The notes: generated by a model not told the origin, from the letters alone. Positions 53,832-63,544 are shown, numbered from the stretch's first letter. The stretch is DNA of 64,000 nucleotides from Paenibacillus doosanensis (GCF_025060755.1 NZ_JANYUY010000024.1:42383-106382), one strand, 5' to 3'. Numbers and translations: made by a program.

Positions 53832-54782
53832 GTGCTCGCTTATATTATCCGAAGGCTGCTGATTGCCATTCCCGTTCTCATCGGAGTAACGGTCATCAAT
53901 TTTATCATCATCAATATGGCTCCCGGCGATCCGGTCGATATGATGATCGATCCGAACATTTCGGCTGAAGACATCATGGCCAAGAAAGAGGCGCTTGGCT
54001 TAAACGACCCGCTGTACATGCAATATTTTCGCTGGCTCGTCAATTTGCTGCAGGGCAACCTCGGCTTCTCGCTGACTACGTACCAGCCGGTCTCCCATAT
54101 GATCGGGGAGCGGATCGGTCCGACGGTGCTGCTGATGGGAGTCGCGCTGGTCGTCGGTCTGATCATTGCGATCCCGCTAGGCATACTGAGCGCGACCAGG
54201 CAGTATTCCAAGCTCGATTACCTGGCTACGGCCGGCTCGTTTCTCGGCATATCGATTCCGAACTTTTTTCTCGCGCTCGGTCTCATTTATGTGTTCGCTT
54301 TGGAGCTGAAATGGCTTCCTTCCGGCGGGATGTTCACCTTGGGAGGCGATGGAGGGATTCTGGACCGGGTACTCCATCTGATTTTACCGGTAATGGTACT
54401 GGGAATCGGGATCGCAGGCAAAAAAATCCGCTATGTCCGCTCCAGCGTGCTCGAAATATTGGGTCAAGACTATTTGCGTACCGCCCGCGCCAAAGGGCTG
54501 CATGAATTTGTGGTCGTCAACAAGCATGCGCTGCGCAACGCGCTGATTCCCATCGTGACCGTAGTCGGGCTGGAGGTCCCGATCTTGCTCGGCGGGGCGG
54601 TCGTGACGGAGCAGATATTCTCTTGGCCGGGCATCGGCCAGCTGACGATGGGGTCGATTATGAACCGCGATTATCCTACGCTGATGGCGCTTAATTTGAT
54701 GGCTGCCATCATGGTGCTGGCGGCGAATTTGCTGACCGATATCGTGTATTCCGTCGTCGACCCGCGGATCAAGTATAAATAA
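53832..54782 (+). CDS. dppB: Peptide ABC transporter permease, DppB
   Basis: A 316-residue permease with six predicted helices and the DppB start (YIIRRLLIAIPVLIGVTVIN, then APGDPVDMM). The inner-membrane loop ILGQDYLRTARAKGLHEFVV is the EAA-type ATPase docking site. GTG start is behind AGGAGGAGGAGG. Confidence 0.92.
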   Translation: MLAYIIRRLLIAIPVLIGVTVINFIIINMAPGDPVDMMIDPNISAEDIMAKKEALGLNDPLYMQYFRWLVNLLQGNLGFSLTTYQPVSHMIGERIGPTVLLMGVALVVGLIIAIPLGILSATRQYSKLDYLATAGSFLGISIPNFFLALGLIYVFALELKWLPSGGMFTLGGDGGILDRVLHLILPVMVLGIGIAGKKIRYVRSSVLEILGQDYLRTARAKGLHEFVVVNKHALRNALIPIVTVVGLEVPILLGGAVVTEQIFSWPGIGQLTMGSIMNRDYPTLMALNLMAAIMVLAANLLTDIVYSVVDPRIKYK

Positions 54783-54836
54783 CGGTAAAGCTTTGGCAGC
54801 AAAGCCCATTTCATCGAAGTCACAGGAGGGAGTGCC

Positions 54837-55763
54837 ATGCCGGCAATGGAAATGAATTTGCACAAAGGATCGGGAGCGAGCGAGCAGGCCTTGAGCGCGG
54901 CGGACAGCCCGGCCGGCGAGGAGAGCTATCTGCGGATGGTCGTGCGCCGGTTCGCGAAGCATAAGCTCGCCGTAGCGGGACTGGCGGTCATGCTAATTTT
55001 GACCGTCTGCGCGATCTTCGCCCCGCTGCTGGCGCCGCATGATCCGTATGAGGTGACCGGCTCGTTCGAGGCGGAGCCTTCCTCGCAGTATTTACTAGGA
55101 ACCGATCAGGTGGGACGCGACGTGCTAAGCCGCTTGATCTACGCTTCCCGCGTATCGCTGGTCGTCGGTATCGGCGCCGTAGCGATCGGGGTGACGATCG
55201 GCACGATCTTGGGGCTCGTATCCGGTTATTTCGGCGGTTGGGTCGATATGGTCGTCATGCGCTTGACGGATATTTTCATGTCTTTTCCTCAGCTCATGCT
55301 TATTCTCGTCGTAGTCAGCGTCGTCGGTCCCAGCTTGACGAACGTGATCGTCGTCCTCGGATTTCTCGGTTGGACCGGCGTCGCGCGGCTGGTGCGGGGA
55401 AGCGTATTGTCGCTGAAGCAGATGGATTACGTCAAAGCCGGCGTCGCGCTCGGGCTCGGCACGGCGCGGATGCTGTTCCTGCATATTTTGCCGAATGCGA
55501 TGGCGCCCATACTCGTCAATGCCACCTTCGGCATCGCCGGAGCGATCATCGCGGAAGCCTCGCTGAGCTTCCTTGGCCTCGGCGTGCAGCCGCCGACGGC
55601 GAGCTGGGGCAATATGCTGACCGACGCGCAGTCGCTTACCGTGCTGACCTCGCAGCCATGGTTGTGGCTTCCTCCGGGGATTATGATTATTTTGAGCGTG
55701 CTATCGGTCAATTTTATCGGCGACGGGCTGCGGGATGCTCTCGACCCGAAAAGCTTGAAGTAA
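54837..55763 (+). CDS. dppC: Peptide ABC transporter permease, DppC
   Basis: A 308-residue permease with the OppC-type N-terminal region and six helices. LGTDQVGRDVLSRLIYASRV and the docking loop QMDYVKAGVALGLGTARMLF are the family hallmarks. It partners DppB. ATG is behind CAGGAGGGAG. Confidence 0.92.
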   Translation: MPAMEMNLHKGSGASEQALSAADSPAGEESYLRMVVRRFAKHKLAVAGLAVMLILTVCAIFAPLLAPHDPYEVTGSFEAEPSSQYLLGTDQVGRDVLSRLIYASRVSLVVGIGAVAIGVTIGTILGLVSGYFGGWVDMVVMRLTDIFMSFPQLMLILVVVSVVGPSLTNVIVVLGFLGWTGVARLVRGSVLSLKQMDYVKAGVALGLGTARMLFLHILPNAMAPILVNATFGIAGAIIAEASLSFLGLGVQPPTASWGNMLTDAQSLTVLTSQPWLWLPPGIMIILSVLSVNFIGDGLRDALDPKSLK

Positions 55764-55811
55764 TCCGGCTTGTCGCTATCGCATCATCTACTATATGAGG
55801 GGGAACCGGCC

Positions 55812-57452
55812 ATGAAATGGAAAGGCAAATTCAAAACATCCGTCCTGATGACGTGCATACTCTCCGTATTGGCGCTCAGCGCATGCGGCGGAGGGGCGCC
55901 GGAGGCAACGCAAGGGAGCGCGGGGGAGGCGGCCAAGCCGTCTACCGGCAGCAAAGTCATTAATATCGGCATCACGAACGCGCCGCTCATGTTCAATCCG
56001 ATCGATCAAACGGACAATACGTCCATTATTATTACTTCGATATTGTTTCAGCCGCTGATGGAGCTGGATGAAAATCTCAAGTTCGTGCCGATGCTTGCCG
56101 ATAGTATCGAGACCAAAGACAATCAGCTGTTCACGGTCAAGCTGAATGCGAAGGCCAAATGGACCGACGGTCAGCCGGTCACGGCGGATGACGTTATTTT
56201 CACGGTGAAGCTGATCGCCAATCCCAAGTTTGCGACGGCGCTCGCTTCGCGCTTCGCGATGCTGGAAGGCTTCGACGACAAGGGCAAGCTGGCCGAGGGC
56301 GGCGCGGATGTCGCCGGGATGAAGAAGATCGATGACCATACGATCGAATTTCGCACCAAAACGCCCGTCGATCCGAATTTATTCCTCGAAAGCTTCGGCA
56401 AAAACTTAAAGTCGCTGCCCGCTCATGTGCTCAAGGACGCCGATCCGGAGAAGCTTCCGCAAAATCCGTTTTTCCAAAAGCCGGATGTTATCAACGGTCC
56501 GTTCAAATTCGTCAGCTATGCGAAGGATCAATACGTGGAGCTGGAGGCGAACAAAGACTATTTCAAGGGAGCGCCGAAGTTCGACAAGCTGAACTTCAAG
56601 ATCATGCCTTCGGCCAATCTGGTCGCCCAGTTGCAAAGCGGAGAGATCGACATGAACTTCCCGGGTATCGGGAACATCGCAGTGCAGGATTTTGAGAAAG
56701 TGAAAAATATGTCCAACATTAAGACGATTTCCGGCAAGCCGTTCAACTATCAGAACATGTATATGAACAATGCCGTCATTCCCGATCCGAAGGTCAGACA
56801 GGCGATCGTCTATGCGATGAACCGCGATATGATGGTTACGAATTTGCTGAAGGGCGAAGGCGAAATCATGGATGTGCAGTATACGCCGATTCATCCGTAC
56901 TACAACAAGAACCTGAAGCCGTATCCGTATGACCCGGAAAAAGCGAAGCAGCTCTTAAAAGAAGCCAACTGGGATTCGAACAAAACGCTGAACTTCGTCG
57001 TACCGTCGGGCAATAAAACCCGCGAGCAAACGGCGGATATTATCGTCGACAACTTGAAAGCCGTCGGCATCAAGGCGCAGGTACAGAAGGTCGATGTCGC
57101 CACTACCGTACAGAAGCTCAGGAAAAAAGATTACGATCTGGCGCTGCTCGGGCTGATCTTTATTCTGGACCCGGATTTGACCAGCACTTTTGCGACAGGC
57201 AATCTGAACAACTTCTCCGGCTACAGCAATCAAGAAATGGACGATCTGCTCGTTCAAGGAACGAAGGAGACGAATCCGGACAAGCGGCATGCGATTTACG
57301 ATAAAGTGCAGGAGCTGCTGGTCAGGGACGTTCCGCAGATCGCGCTTTACGCAGACTATCGTCTGAAAGCCGTAGCGAAACGGGTTAAGGTTGGAGAGCC
57401 TAAGGAATTGGGCGCTTTCATTAATGTGAACGAATGGGAGGTCGCCAATTAG
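55812..57452 (+). CDS. dppA: Peptide-binding lipoprotein, DppA/OppA family
   Basis: A 546-residue family-5 solute-binding lipoprotein with lipobox LSAC (Cys25). The family motif NPKFATALASRF region, AKWTDGQPVTADDVIFTVKL and DPKVRQAIVYAMNRD are present. It binds a peptide or peptide-like ligand for the DppBCDF importer. With two AbgB-like hydrolases in the same operon, an amide-linked ligand that is cut after import is likely (inference). ATG follows GAGGGGGAACC. Confidence 0.92.
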   Translation: MKWKGKFKTSVLMTCILSVLALSACGGGAPEATQGSAGEAAKPSTGSKVINIGITNAPLMFNPIDQTDNTSIIITSILFQPLMELDENLKFVPMLADSIETKDNQLFTVKLNAKAKWTDGQPVTADDVIFTVKLIANPKFATALASRFAMLEGFDDKGKLAEGGADVAGMKKIDDHTIEFRTKTPVDPNLFLESFGKNLKSLPAHVLKDADPEKLPQNPFFQKPDVINGPFKFVSYAKDQYVELEANKDYFKGAPKFDKLNFKIMPSANLVAQLQSGEIDMNFPGIGNIAVQDFEKVKNMSNIKTISGKPFNYQNMYMNNAVIPDPKVRQAIVYAMNRDMMVTNLLKGEGEIMDVQYTPIHPYYNKNLKPYPYDPEKAKQLLKEANWDSNKTLNFVVPSGNKTREQTADIIVDNLKAVGIKAQVQKVDVATTVQKLRKKDYDLALLGLIFILDPDLTSTFATGNLNNFSGYSNQEMDDLLVQGTKETNPDKRHAIYDKVQELLVRDVPQIALYADYRLKAVAKRVKVGEPKELGAFINVNEWEVAN

Positions 57453-57519
57453 CAAGCCGGCACGACACCGTCTTCATAAAGTAGAGCCCGCGGGAGCGGG
57501 CATCCAAAAGTCAGAACGA

Positions 57520-57562
57520 AGAAGCCTCCTTAATCGCTCTTAACAGCGGTTTGGAGGCTTCT
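57520..57562. terminator. Bidirectional terminator between convergent genes
   Basis: AGAAGCCTCC and GGAGGCTTCT arms with an inner CGCT/AGCG stem, flanked by moderately T-rich tracts on both sides. Confidence 0.65.
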
Positions 57563-57575
57563 TGCCTATACGGCG

Positions 57576-59849
57576 CTATATCGCTTTCGATTCTTTGCGG
57601 AATTGGCCTGGAGGCAAGCCGACCGATTTCTTGAAGGTGCGCGAAAAGTTCTGGGAGTTGCTGTACTGCAGGCGAGAAGCGATCTCCTCCACGCTCATAC
57701 CGGTATGCAGCAGCCATTCGCGGGCTTTCTCGATCCGGCTCTGCAGCAGGAAATCGGAGAAGGTCGAATCATGAATTTCCTTGAGCGCCTGCCTGCCGAC
57801 GGAGGCGGGAACGTTCAGCGCCTTGCAGCAGCTGTCCAGACGGATGTTTTCTTCGTTATGCCGGCGGATATATTCGGTTAACTGATCGGCGACTTGATGC
57901 ATGTGCTCCCTATGCTCCTCGGCGAGCTCCCCGATAAGCGGCTCGATCGCTTGAGATTTCAGCCAGCCGATCCATTCCTCCAACGTCGTCAGCTGCAGCA
58001 GCTCGCTCATCAGCGGCTCGGAAGGCGGCCTGCGCAGCGTTCCGCCGACGGAGCGGAAAATAGAGAAGACCATTTCCGTCAATTGGCTTTGCAGCCGCTG
58101 ATAATTGATCGTCCGAAGCCCCTGCAGCGTGCCGATCCGGTCCGCGCAGCGGCAGGCCGATTCGCGGTCAAGCGAGCGGATCGCATAGATCAGATCGTCC
58201 GCCAGCTCCTTGAAGGAAACCGGGGCGGCGGCTGATCCGACGCTATCGCCGGGTATAAATTCATCTGTTGGAATGACCTCGTTCGTCCCCGTTACGAGCT
58301 TATGCTTCAGTGCGTTCTCGGCTTCTTCCGCGGAAAGATTCAAGTAGGCGTAATCTTTGCGGAATAAACTGACCCCTATGGACACTGTATACGGAAAATA
58401 CCGTTCGATGAAATCGCGGATTTCTACGGCGGCTTCGCGGATCGTCTCCTTCCTGGCCTGCCGGTCCCCGGGGGGAGAGCCATCGCCGCTGTCCTGCAGC
58501 GACAGCATGGCGGCAAAGCGCCCTTCACCTGTATAAGAGACGAATCCGCGGCCTTTACTGTCGATAATCTCTTGAATCACCTTGGACACGCCGTAGCGGA
58601 AATAAAACAGATCGCGGTCGGAGTACTGCTCGGCCATGCTCTTGTACTGATCGATTTCCACGCACAGGCAGCTGTATCCCCCGAACAGCAGCGGGATTTC
58701 ATACCTTTGGCATTTGTCCAAGTCCTCCTCGGAGCGAAGCCCTTTTTGCAGCATATTATATATGAAGGCTTCCTTGATTTCCGGTGTCAGCTCCTTCACC
58801 TGCTCCTTCAATTCATCCCGCGTTTCTTTGATTTGCTGCAATTTGTCGTAGATTTCCCGGAATTCGTCGTCTTGGATGCCCGGCATGGTCGGTTTGGCGT
58901 GGCGGACGGAGACAGGATCGTCCAGCAGCGTCACGATGTCGTTCCAGCCTCTCCACAATCGGTTCGTAGACAAAACGGTTGCTAGCGCCGCGAGCGTCAG
59001 AATAATGCCGCCTATCAGGAAGATGACATTGCGGATATCGGCGATTTTGCGGAACAGCTCTTGGTTCGATATGGCGAAGCCGAAGGTCCAGCCCTTCTGC
59101 GACGGAGGCAAATAAGCGGTAAACAGCCCGCCCGAGTCGGATTTACGTTCCGTCACGACCGGAATGACATCGCGGGCGATCGTTTCGTCGTCTAAGTCGC
59201 CGCGATTTTGCAGCAGCCGGTCATATTCATCCAGTATAAAATAATTTCCTTTAATTTCCTGGCCTGAGCCGAGCATGTGGTCGAAAAATTGCTGATTCAA
59301 ATGAACGACGATATAAAAAGGCGGAGTGCTTTGAAAGATGGGCAGCTTGCGTATGTAAATCGTAGTCGGCGTGTCGTCGATGAACGCGTTAAAAAAAGCG
59401 CTGTTGCGATTCAACTTCGCAAACCGGCTTATAACGGCTTGATAGTCCTGCTGAAATGAGGTGACCTGGCGATTTGTGCTGTACAGCTTGCGAGTATCGA
59501 GGCGATACAAGGCGATATCGTCTACGTCGTCGATGGAAGTTTGGATGCTCATCATGGTTTCCAGCAGGCTTAAAATTTCGAGATTATTGCTTCCCTCGGG
59601 CAGCGAGAGCAGCTCGTCCAGAGCGGGGAGCTTCTCGAACTGCAGGAGCGATTGATCGATTTGCTTGAAATAGGCCTCAACCCGCTCTTGCGTTTGCAGC
59701 AAAGACATCCGGTAAGCGTTCTGAATCTCCTGCGTTAAAGTATTGGTGGCGATCCGGTAAACCGTGTAGCCCATAGACAGGATGCAAAGTGAGGTCAGGA
59801 GCAGCATGATGATCAGCGTTTGGGCCTTTTTGGAACGTTGCAGCCGCAC
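57576..59849 (-). CDS. Membrane-anchored AraC-family regulator
   Basis: A 757-residue regulator with a first membrane helix at about 10-30 (TLIIMLLLTSLCILSMGYTV), a Cache-type extracytoplasmic sensor, a second helix at about 275-297 (VIFLIGGIILTLAALATVLS), a middle region, and a C-terminal AraC helix-turn-helix pair ending SRTFKKSVGLPPGQFRKESK. It has the same layout as the regulator at 24871. It is convergent with the dpp operon, so a link to that operon is not shown by position. GTG start at 59849 is behind GAGGGGAAG. Confidence 0.9.
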   Translation of the reverse strand: MRLQRSKKAQTLIIMLLLTSLCILSMGYTVYRIATNTLTQEIQNAYRMSLLQTQERVEAYFKQIDQSLLQFEKLPALDELLSLPEGSNNLEILSLLETMMSIQTSIDDVDDIALYRLDTRKLYSTNRQVTSFQQDYQAVISRFAKLNRNSAFFNAFIDDTPTTIYIRKLPIFQSTPPFYIVVHLNQQFFDHMLGSGQEIKGNYFILDEYDRLLQNRGDLDDETIARDVIPVVTERKSDSGGLFTAYLPPSQKGWTFGFAISNQELFRKIADIRNVIFLIGGIILTLAALATVLSTNRLWRGWNDIVTLLDDPVSVRHAKPTMPGIQDDEFREIYDKLQQIKETRDELKEQVKELTPEIKEAFIYNMLQKGLRSEEDLDKCQRYEIPLLFGGYSCLCVEIDQYKSMAEQYSDRDLFYFRYGVSKVIQEIIDSKGRGFVSYTGEGRFAAMLSLQDSGDGSPPGDRQARKETIREAAVEIRDFIERYFPYTVSIGVSLFRKDYAYLNLSAEEAENALKHKLVTGTNEVIPTDEFIPGDSVGSAAAPVSFKELADDLIYAIRSLDRESACRCADRIGTLQGLRTINYQRLQSQLTEMVFSIFRSVGGTLRRPPSEPLMSELLQLTTLEEWIGWLKSQAIEPLIGELAEEHREHMHQVADQLTEYIRRHNEENIRLDSCCKALNVPASVGRQALKEIHDSTFSDFLLQSRIEKAREWLLHTGMSVEEIASRLQYSNSQNFSRTFKKSVGLPPGQFRKESKAI

Positions 59850-60068
59850 GGGGCTTCCCCTCTCTTTTATCCTAAGTCATAATAAAACGTATGTTCCAAA
59901 TCTTACCTTACCATATTATGTGTCATTAGGGCAGACCAAATAGGTAAACGGATACATAAAAAATATCATGCAAAATGAAAAGCCGGCGTTACGCCGGAGA
60001 GGGCATTATGTATGAAAAAGCGGCATTTCCCGTATGCTAAGAAGACATTAGCGGAAAGGGGCATTCAT

Positions 60069-60383
60069 ATGATTTTAAGTACGACACCGACGATCCAAGG
60101 CAAAGAGATCGCACAATACGTTTCGATTGTCACCGGCGAAGCTATTATGGGAGCAAATATCGTACGCGATATTTTCGCTTCGATTACCGATATTGTAGGA
60201 GGACGTTCCGGAGCCTATGAAAGCAAGCTGAAGGACGCGCGGGATATCGCCTTTAACGAGATGGAGTCGCAAGCGGCCCGAATGGGGGCTAATGCGATCG
60301 TGGGAATCGATATCGATTACGAGGTCATCCGCGAGGGGATGCTGATGGTAGCCGTCAGCGGCACGGCGGTGCGGGTCGATTAG
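60069..60383 (+). CDS. YbjQ-family (UPF0145) protein
   Basis: A 104-residue small protein: [20 protein letters not shown], then [20 protein letters not shown], and [17 protein letters not shown]. This is the YbjQ/DUF74 pentameric fold, annotated as a putative heavy-metal-binding domain; the function is unknown. Start ATG 60069 follows GGAAAGGGG; the open frame upstream lacks a site. Confidence 0.88.
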   Translation: MILSTTPTIQGKEIAQYVSIVTGEAIMGANIVRDIFASITDIVGGRSGAYESKLKDARDIAFNEMESQAARMGANAIVGIDIDYEVIREGMLMVAVSGTAVRVD

Positions 60384-60424
60384 CCGTCACGGACGGCGAT
60401 TCTCAACCGGCCCGGTTTGGCGGC

Positions 60425-60466
60425 AAAAAAACAGGCAGCTTACCTATCGTTCGGAGGTAAGCTGCC
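60425..60466 (-). terminator. Rho-independent terminator of the small membrane peptide
   Basis: GGCAGCTTACCT/AGGTAAGCTGCC, a 12-base perfect stem, followed on the minus strand by TGTTTTTTT. It could also serve the ybjQ gene from the other side. Confidence 0.8.
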
Positions 60467-60523
60467 TTCATACTAAGAGACGGACTGTAGCGGCGGGATG
60501 CGGTTGAATAAATCGGCGGCGCA

Positions 60524-60622
60524 TTATAGGTCGATTAAGCTTTGCACCAGCAAAATGGGAAGCGCGGCAATAGCGATAAAGCTGTAGAAAAAGCCTTGCA
60601 GAAATGATTTTACATATCTCAT
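60524..60622 (-). CDS. 32-residue membrane peptide
   Basis: MRYVKSFLQGFFYSFIAIAA followed by LPILLVQSLIDL: a basic N terminus and one hydrophobic helix. The ATG is preceded by TTGGAGGGATTC at ideal spacing. A TATAAT box lies about 40 bases further upstream on the minus strand, and a strong terminator follows 58 bp after the stop. These signals make it a convincing small gene. The single helix and positive start suggest a membrane peptide; a toxin-like or regulatory role is possible but not shown. No known family is recognised. Confidence 0.65.
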   Translation of the reverse strand: MRYVKSFLQGFFYSFIAIAALPILLVQSLIDL

Positions 60623-60898
60623 ATGAATCCCTCCAATGATGTGTTGAATATGTAAACATTATATGACCGCACTGCTTAAGAAAACTTAAAATAACCTTAG
60701 AATTACATAAAGTTTTCAGAAATTTGTCACAACTGAAAACGGGAGCTTGTATTTTCAATGATAAATTATGGAATTAAATGGTTCGAATTGTTAGGAAAAT
60801 GTAAAGAAAACTAATGTTGTTTACGCTGTTACCTAAAATTTGTTTAATTTCTGTTTGCCATAATAAGCGTATAGATGAGAGAAAGCAGGGGAATAGCT

Positions 60899-61261
60899 AT
60901 GGCAAAGGTAATGGTGGTCGACGATGCGGCCTTCATGAGGATGATGCTGAAGACGATGCTGATGGAGGAAGGTCATGAAGTCGTGGCGGAAGCGGCGAAC
61001 GGAATGGAAGCGGTCCAAGTTTATATGACGGCTAAGCCTGACCTGGTGACGATGGATATTACGATGCCGGAGCTTGACGGAGTCGGCGCCGTGAAGGAAA
61101 TTTACAAGCATGACCCAAGCGCCAAAATCATTATGTGTTCCGCCATGGGACAAAAGGCAATGGTTATCGAGGCGATTACGGCGGGAGCCAAAGATTTCGT
61201 CGTTAAACCGTTCCAGAAGGAACGCGTCATCGAGTCGGTCAACAAAGTGCTGGGACTATAA
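60899..61261 (+). CDS. cheY: Stand-alone CheY chemotaxis response regulator
   Basis: A 120-residue single receiver domain: acidic pair D8/D9, phospho-acceptor D53 (VTMDITMPELDG), and K103 (VVKPF). The length and the sequence match CheY of Bacillota, which binds the flagellar switch. No flagellar or chemotaxis genes are near, so this is a lone copy, possibly an additional CheY. ATG 60899 follows AGCAGGGGAA. It is followed by a terminator and repeat copy 5. Confidence 0.87.
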   Translation: MAKVMVVDDAAFMRMMLKTMLMEEGHEVVAEAANGMEAVQVYMTAKPDLVTMDITMPELDGVGAVKEIYKHDPSAKIIMCSAMGQKAMVIEAITAGAKDFVVKPFQKERVIESVNKVLGL

Positions 61262-61274
61262 AATGATAGGATAA

Positions 61275-61309
61275 ACCTCCGGCCGCTTACGCGGTACAGG
61301 AGGTTTTTT
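61275..61309 (+). terminator. Rho-independent terminator
   Basis: ACCTCC and GGAGGT arms with an inner CCGC/GCGG stem, followed by TTTTTT. It abuts repeat copy 5. Confidence 0.8.
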
Positions 61310-61311
61310 GG

Positions 61312-61482
61312 TTGTTTAGGAAATGATGCGCAGCCATATCCTGTGGAAATCCGTGTGCTCCCCCGAAAGTAAAGTCTACCCATAGAACGATCCCAGAGGA
61401 AGGGTTAGACGCCGATCCAGCTTAGGCTGGATGCGGACGGAATAAGCTTCAGAGCATCACGTCACTTTTGGGGGATTTGTTC
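61312..61482 (+). repeat. Dispersed terminator-associated repeat, copy 5 (short form)
   Basis: A 171-bp element, same boundaries as the others, ending TTTTGGGGGATTTGTTC. The first hairpin is weaker here because its left arm reads CCGTGTG. About 100 bp of plain leader follow before the next gene. Confidence 0.85.
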
Positions 61483-61582
61483 GGCCTGCGGGAAATGCGC
61501 CGATCCGTTTCGTCTTTCGGGGATGGGTTCGGCAATAAAAAGAAATACTGTATGTAAAACCATAGACAGGAGGAGCGGTCTT

Positions 61583-62326
61583 ATGAAGCTGTCCCGCTTC
61601 AAAATCATTTTGGGCTCGCTTCTGCTCGTCGTCCTTGTCCTGGCGGTTGCCGCATCGATCTGGCTGAAGCCGTACGCTCCCGATGCCGAGGCGATTACAG
61701 CGATGAAGGGAGGCAGCGGCGTCTCCATCACCGACAGTCCGGACTGGATCATGTTCGAACCGCAGCAGGCTTTGCAGCCCGATGTTATTTTTTACCCGGG
61801 CGGTTTGGTCCGACCTGAAAGCTACGCTCCGCTCGCCGTTCGCTTGGCGGACAAAGGGTATCGGACATGGATTGTGAAGATGCCGCTTCATTTGGCCGTG
61901 CTCGGCGTGAACCGCGCCGGAGGGATCATCGAGATGAATCCCAAGCAGCAGTATGTTATCGGGGGGCATTCGCTCGGTGGGGCGATGGCGGCGCGCTATG
62001 CGGCCAAATACCCGAAGCTGGTTCGCGGCGTATTTTTTCTGGCGGCTTATTCTGATGCGGGGGGAAGCTTGAAGGGGACGGAGCTGCGGGCCATATCGCT
62101 GACGGGGAGCGATGACGGCGTTCTCGACAAGGAAGCTTACGAGCAGGCGAAGGCCTATATGCCCGCCCATACCGATTATGTCCAAATCAACGGGGGAAAT
62201 CACGCTCAATTCGGAAGCTACGGCAAGCAAAAGGGCGATAAGCCGGCAGAACGCACTCCGCAGGAGCAGCAGACGATGACCGCGTCGGTATTGACGAATT
62301 GGCTGTCCAAATTTCCGGCCGAATAA
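61583..62326 (+). CDS. Membrane-anchored alpha/beta hydrolase
   Basis: A 247-residue protein. It starts with a signal anchor (FKIILGSLLLVVLVLAVAAS), then an alpha/beta hydrolase fold. The nucleophile elbow is GGHSLGGAMAA, the acid is probably in SDDGVLD, and the His in GGNHAQFG; a complete Ser-Asp-His triad is visible. The oxyanion region is FYPGGLVRPESY. It acts outside the membrane, on an unknown ester or similar substrate. ATG 61583 follows AGGAGGAG. Confidence 0.87.
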   Translation: MKLSRFKIILGSLLLVVLVLAVAASIWLKPYAPDAEAITAMKGGSGVSITDSPDWIMFEPQQALQPDVIFYPGGLVRPESYAPLAVRLADKGYRTWIVKMPLHLAVLGVNRAGGIIEMNPKQQYVIGGHSLGGAMAARYAAKYPKLVRGVFFLAAYSDAGGSLKGTELRAISLTGSDDGVLDKEAYEQAKAYMPAHTDYVQINGGNHAQFGSYGKQKGDKPAERTPQEQQTMTASVLTNWLSKFPAE

Positions 62327-62385
62327 AAAAGCACCTTAGCACATCCCGGCCGCGGCTGCCAGGGAGTGTTGAGGTGCTTTTTTTA
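62325..62385. terminator. Bidirectional terminator
   Basis: AAAAAAGCACCT and AGGTGCTTTTTTT arms with a long GC-rich loop lie between the convergent hydrolase and DUF1904 genes. Confidence 0.85.
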
Positions 62386-62400
62386 AAAAAAATATTAATA

Positions 62401-62769
62401 TTAAGTCATTCCGTGATAAGAAACCCCTTCGGACGGGGCGTAAGTGCTGCTCCCCGAAGCCAGCGGTTCTCCGTTTCGATAATATAGACGCGGATTCAGG
62501 ATGATAAAGAATAAGTGAATTTGCTCGTAGCCGTACTCTTTTAACAGCCGGTTCAGCATCGCCGCCGCGGCATCGTGGATTTCCTGTTTTCTCGGGGCCA
62601 TAAGGATTTCGACGCTTAAAGGCACTTGGGTGATCGCTTCGGTCACCAGCGACTCGATCTTCACCTTTTCCTTCGTGATATTCACGATTTGGGCGAATTC
62701 CTCTACAATCCGCGGGGCTAGCATCTTCAGAAATTCCGTGGGAAAACCTTTGAAACGCAAATAAGGCAT
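62401..62769 (-). CDS. DUF1904-family protein
   Basis: A 122-residue protein beginning MPYLRFKGFPTEFLKMLAP and containing PLSVEILMAPRKQEIHDAAA and HLFFIILNPRLYYRNGEPL. This matches DUF1904, a tautomerase-like small fold of unknown function in Bacillota. The ATG has AGGGAGACGG upstream. It stands alone. Confidence 0.8.
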   Translation of the reverse strand: MPYLRFKGFPTEFLKMLAPRIVEEFAQIVNITKEKVKIESLVTEAITQVPLSVEILMAPRKQEIHDAAAAMLNRLLKEYGYEQIHLFFIILNPRLYYRNGEPLASGSSTYAPSEGVSYHGMT

Positions 62770-62980
62770 GGTGTCCGTCTCCCTCTAGTCCATTATAAAA
62801 AGCAGCGGCATTGACATGCGGCTGCAAGGTTTGCTGACCATCGGCTTATACTTGTCCGTAGTGCCCTGTAGGCGCCTAAGCTATTGATTATATGTACATT
62901 TTTACATATAATAGGCTCGTGAAAATAGTACTACGGTTCCTATCGGATGTCAACCGACAGACTTGGATTGCGGAGGGGTT

Positions 62981-63544
62981 ATGAATACTTTGTCTTATGG
63001 CTTGCTGGCATTATTGGCTCAGGAGTCGTGCACCGGTTATGAGCTTATGTTGAAAATTCAACCGGTATGGCAGGCCAAGCATAGTCAAATTTACCCGATT
63101 TTAGCGAAAATGGAACGGAGCGGATTGGTGCAATTCGTCTCTGTCGCCCAAAAGGAGAAGCCGGATAAAAAAGTATATTCGATTACGGAAAAGGGGACTT
63201 CGGCGCTGCAAGCATGGCTTCCCGATCTGAGCGCCGAACCGGTAAAGCGCGATGAAATGCTGCTCAAGATGTATTGCCTGTGGCTTGCCGATGCCGCCAC
63301 GACGGAGCGGTTGTTCCGGGAGCGTCTGAAGCTGTACGCCAAGCGAATGGAGAAGTTCCGAGCTTCTCTCGCCGAGCTGGAGGGCGCCGAACAGGGGAGC
63401 GGAAAGCCGCTTGGCGTTCGTACGCCTTCCTTCGGCAAATATGTACTGCTGAAAAGGGCGATCGATCACGCCCGAATGGAAATCGATTGGTGCGAATGGG
63501 TTCTCGGCATGCTGAAGTCGGGAATCGATTCGTCGGGCGCTTAA
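62981..63544 (+). CDS. PadR-family transcriptional regulator
   Basis: A 187-residue regulator: winged helix MNTLSYGLLALLAQESCTGY, SQIYPILAKMERSGLV and KKVYSITEKGTSALQAWL, followed by a C-terminal Vir_C-type helical dimerisation domain (about 90-180). PadR proteins repress genes for phenolic-acid or drug resistance. Its target is not evident here. ATG 62981 follows GCGGAGGGG. Confidence 0.9.
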   Translation: MNTLSYGLLALLAQESCTGYELMLKIQPVWQAKHSQIYPILAKMERSGLVQFVSVAQKEKPDKKVYSITEKGTSALQAWLPDLSAEPVKRDEMLLKMYCLWLADAATTERLFRERLKLYAKRMEKFRASLAELEGAEQGSGKPLGVRTPSFGKYVLLKRAIDHARMEIDWCEWVLGMLKSGIDSSGA

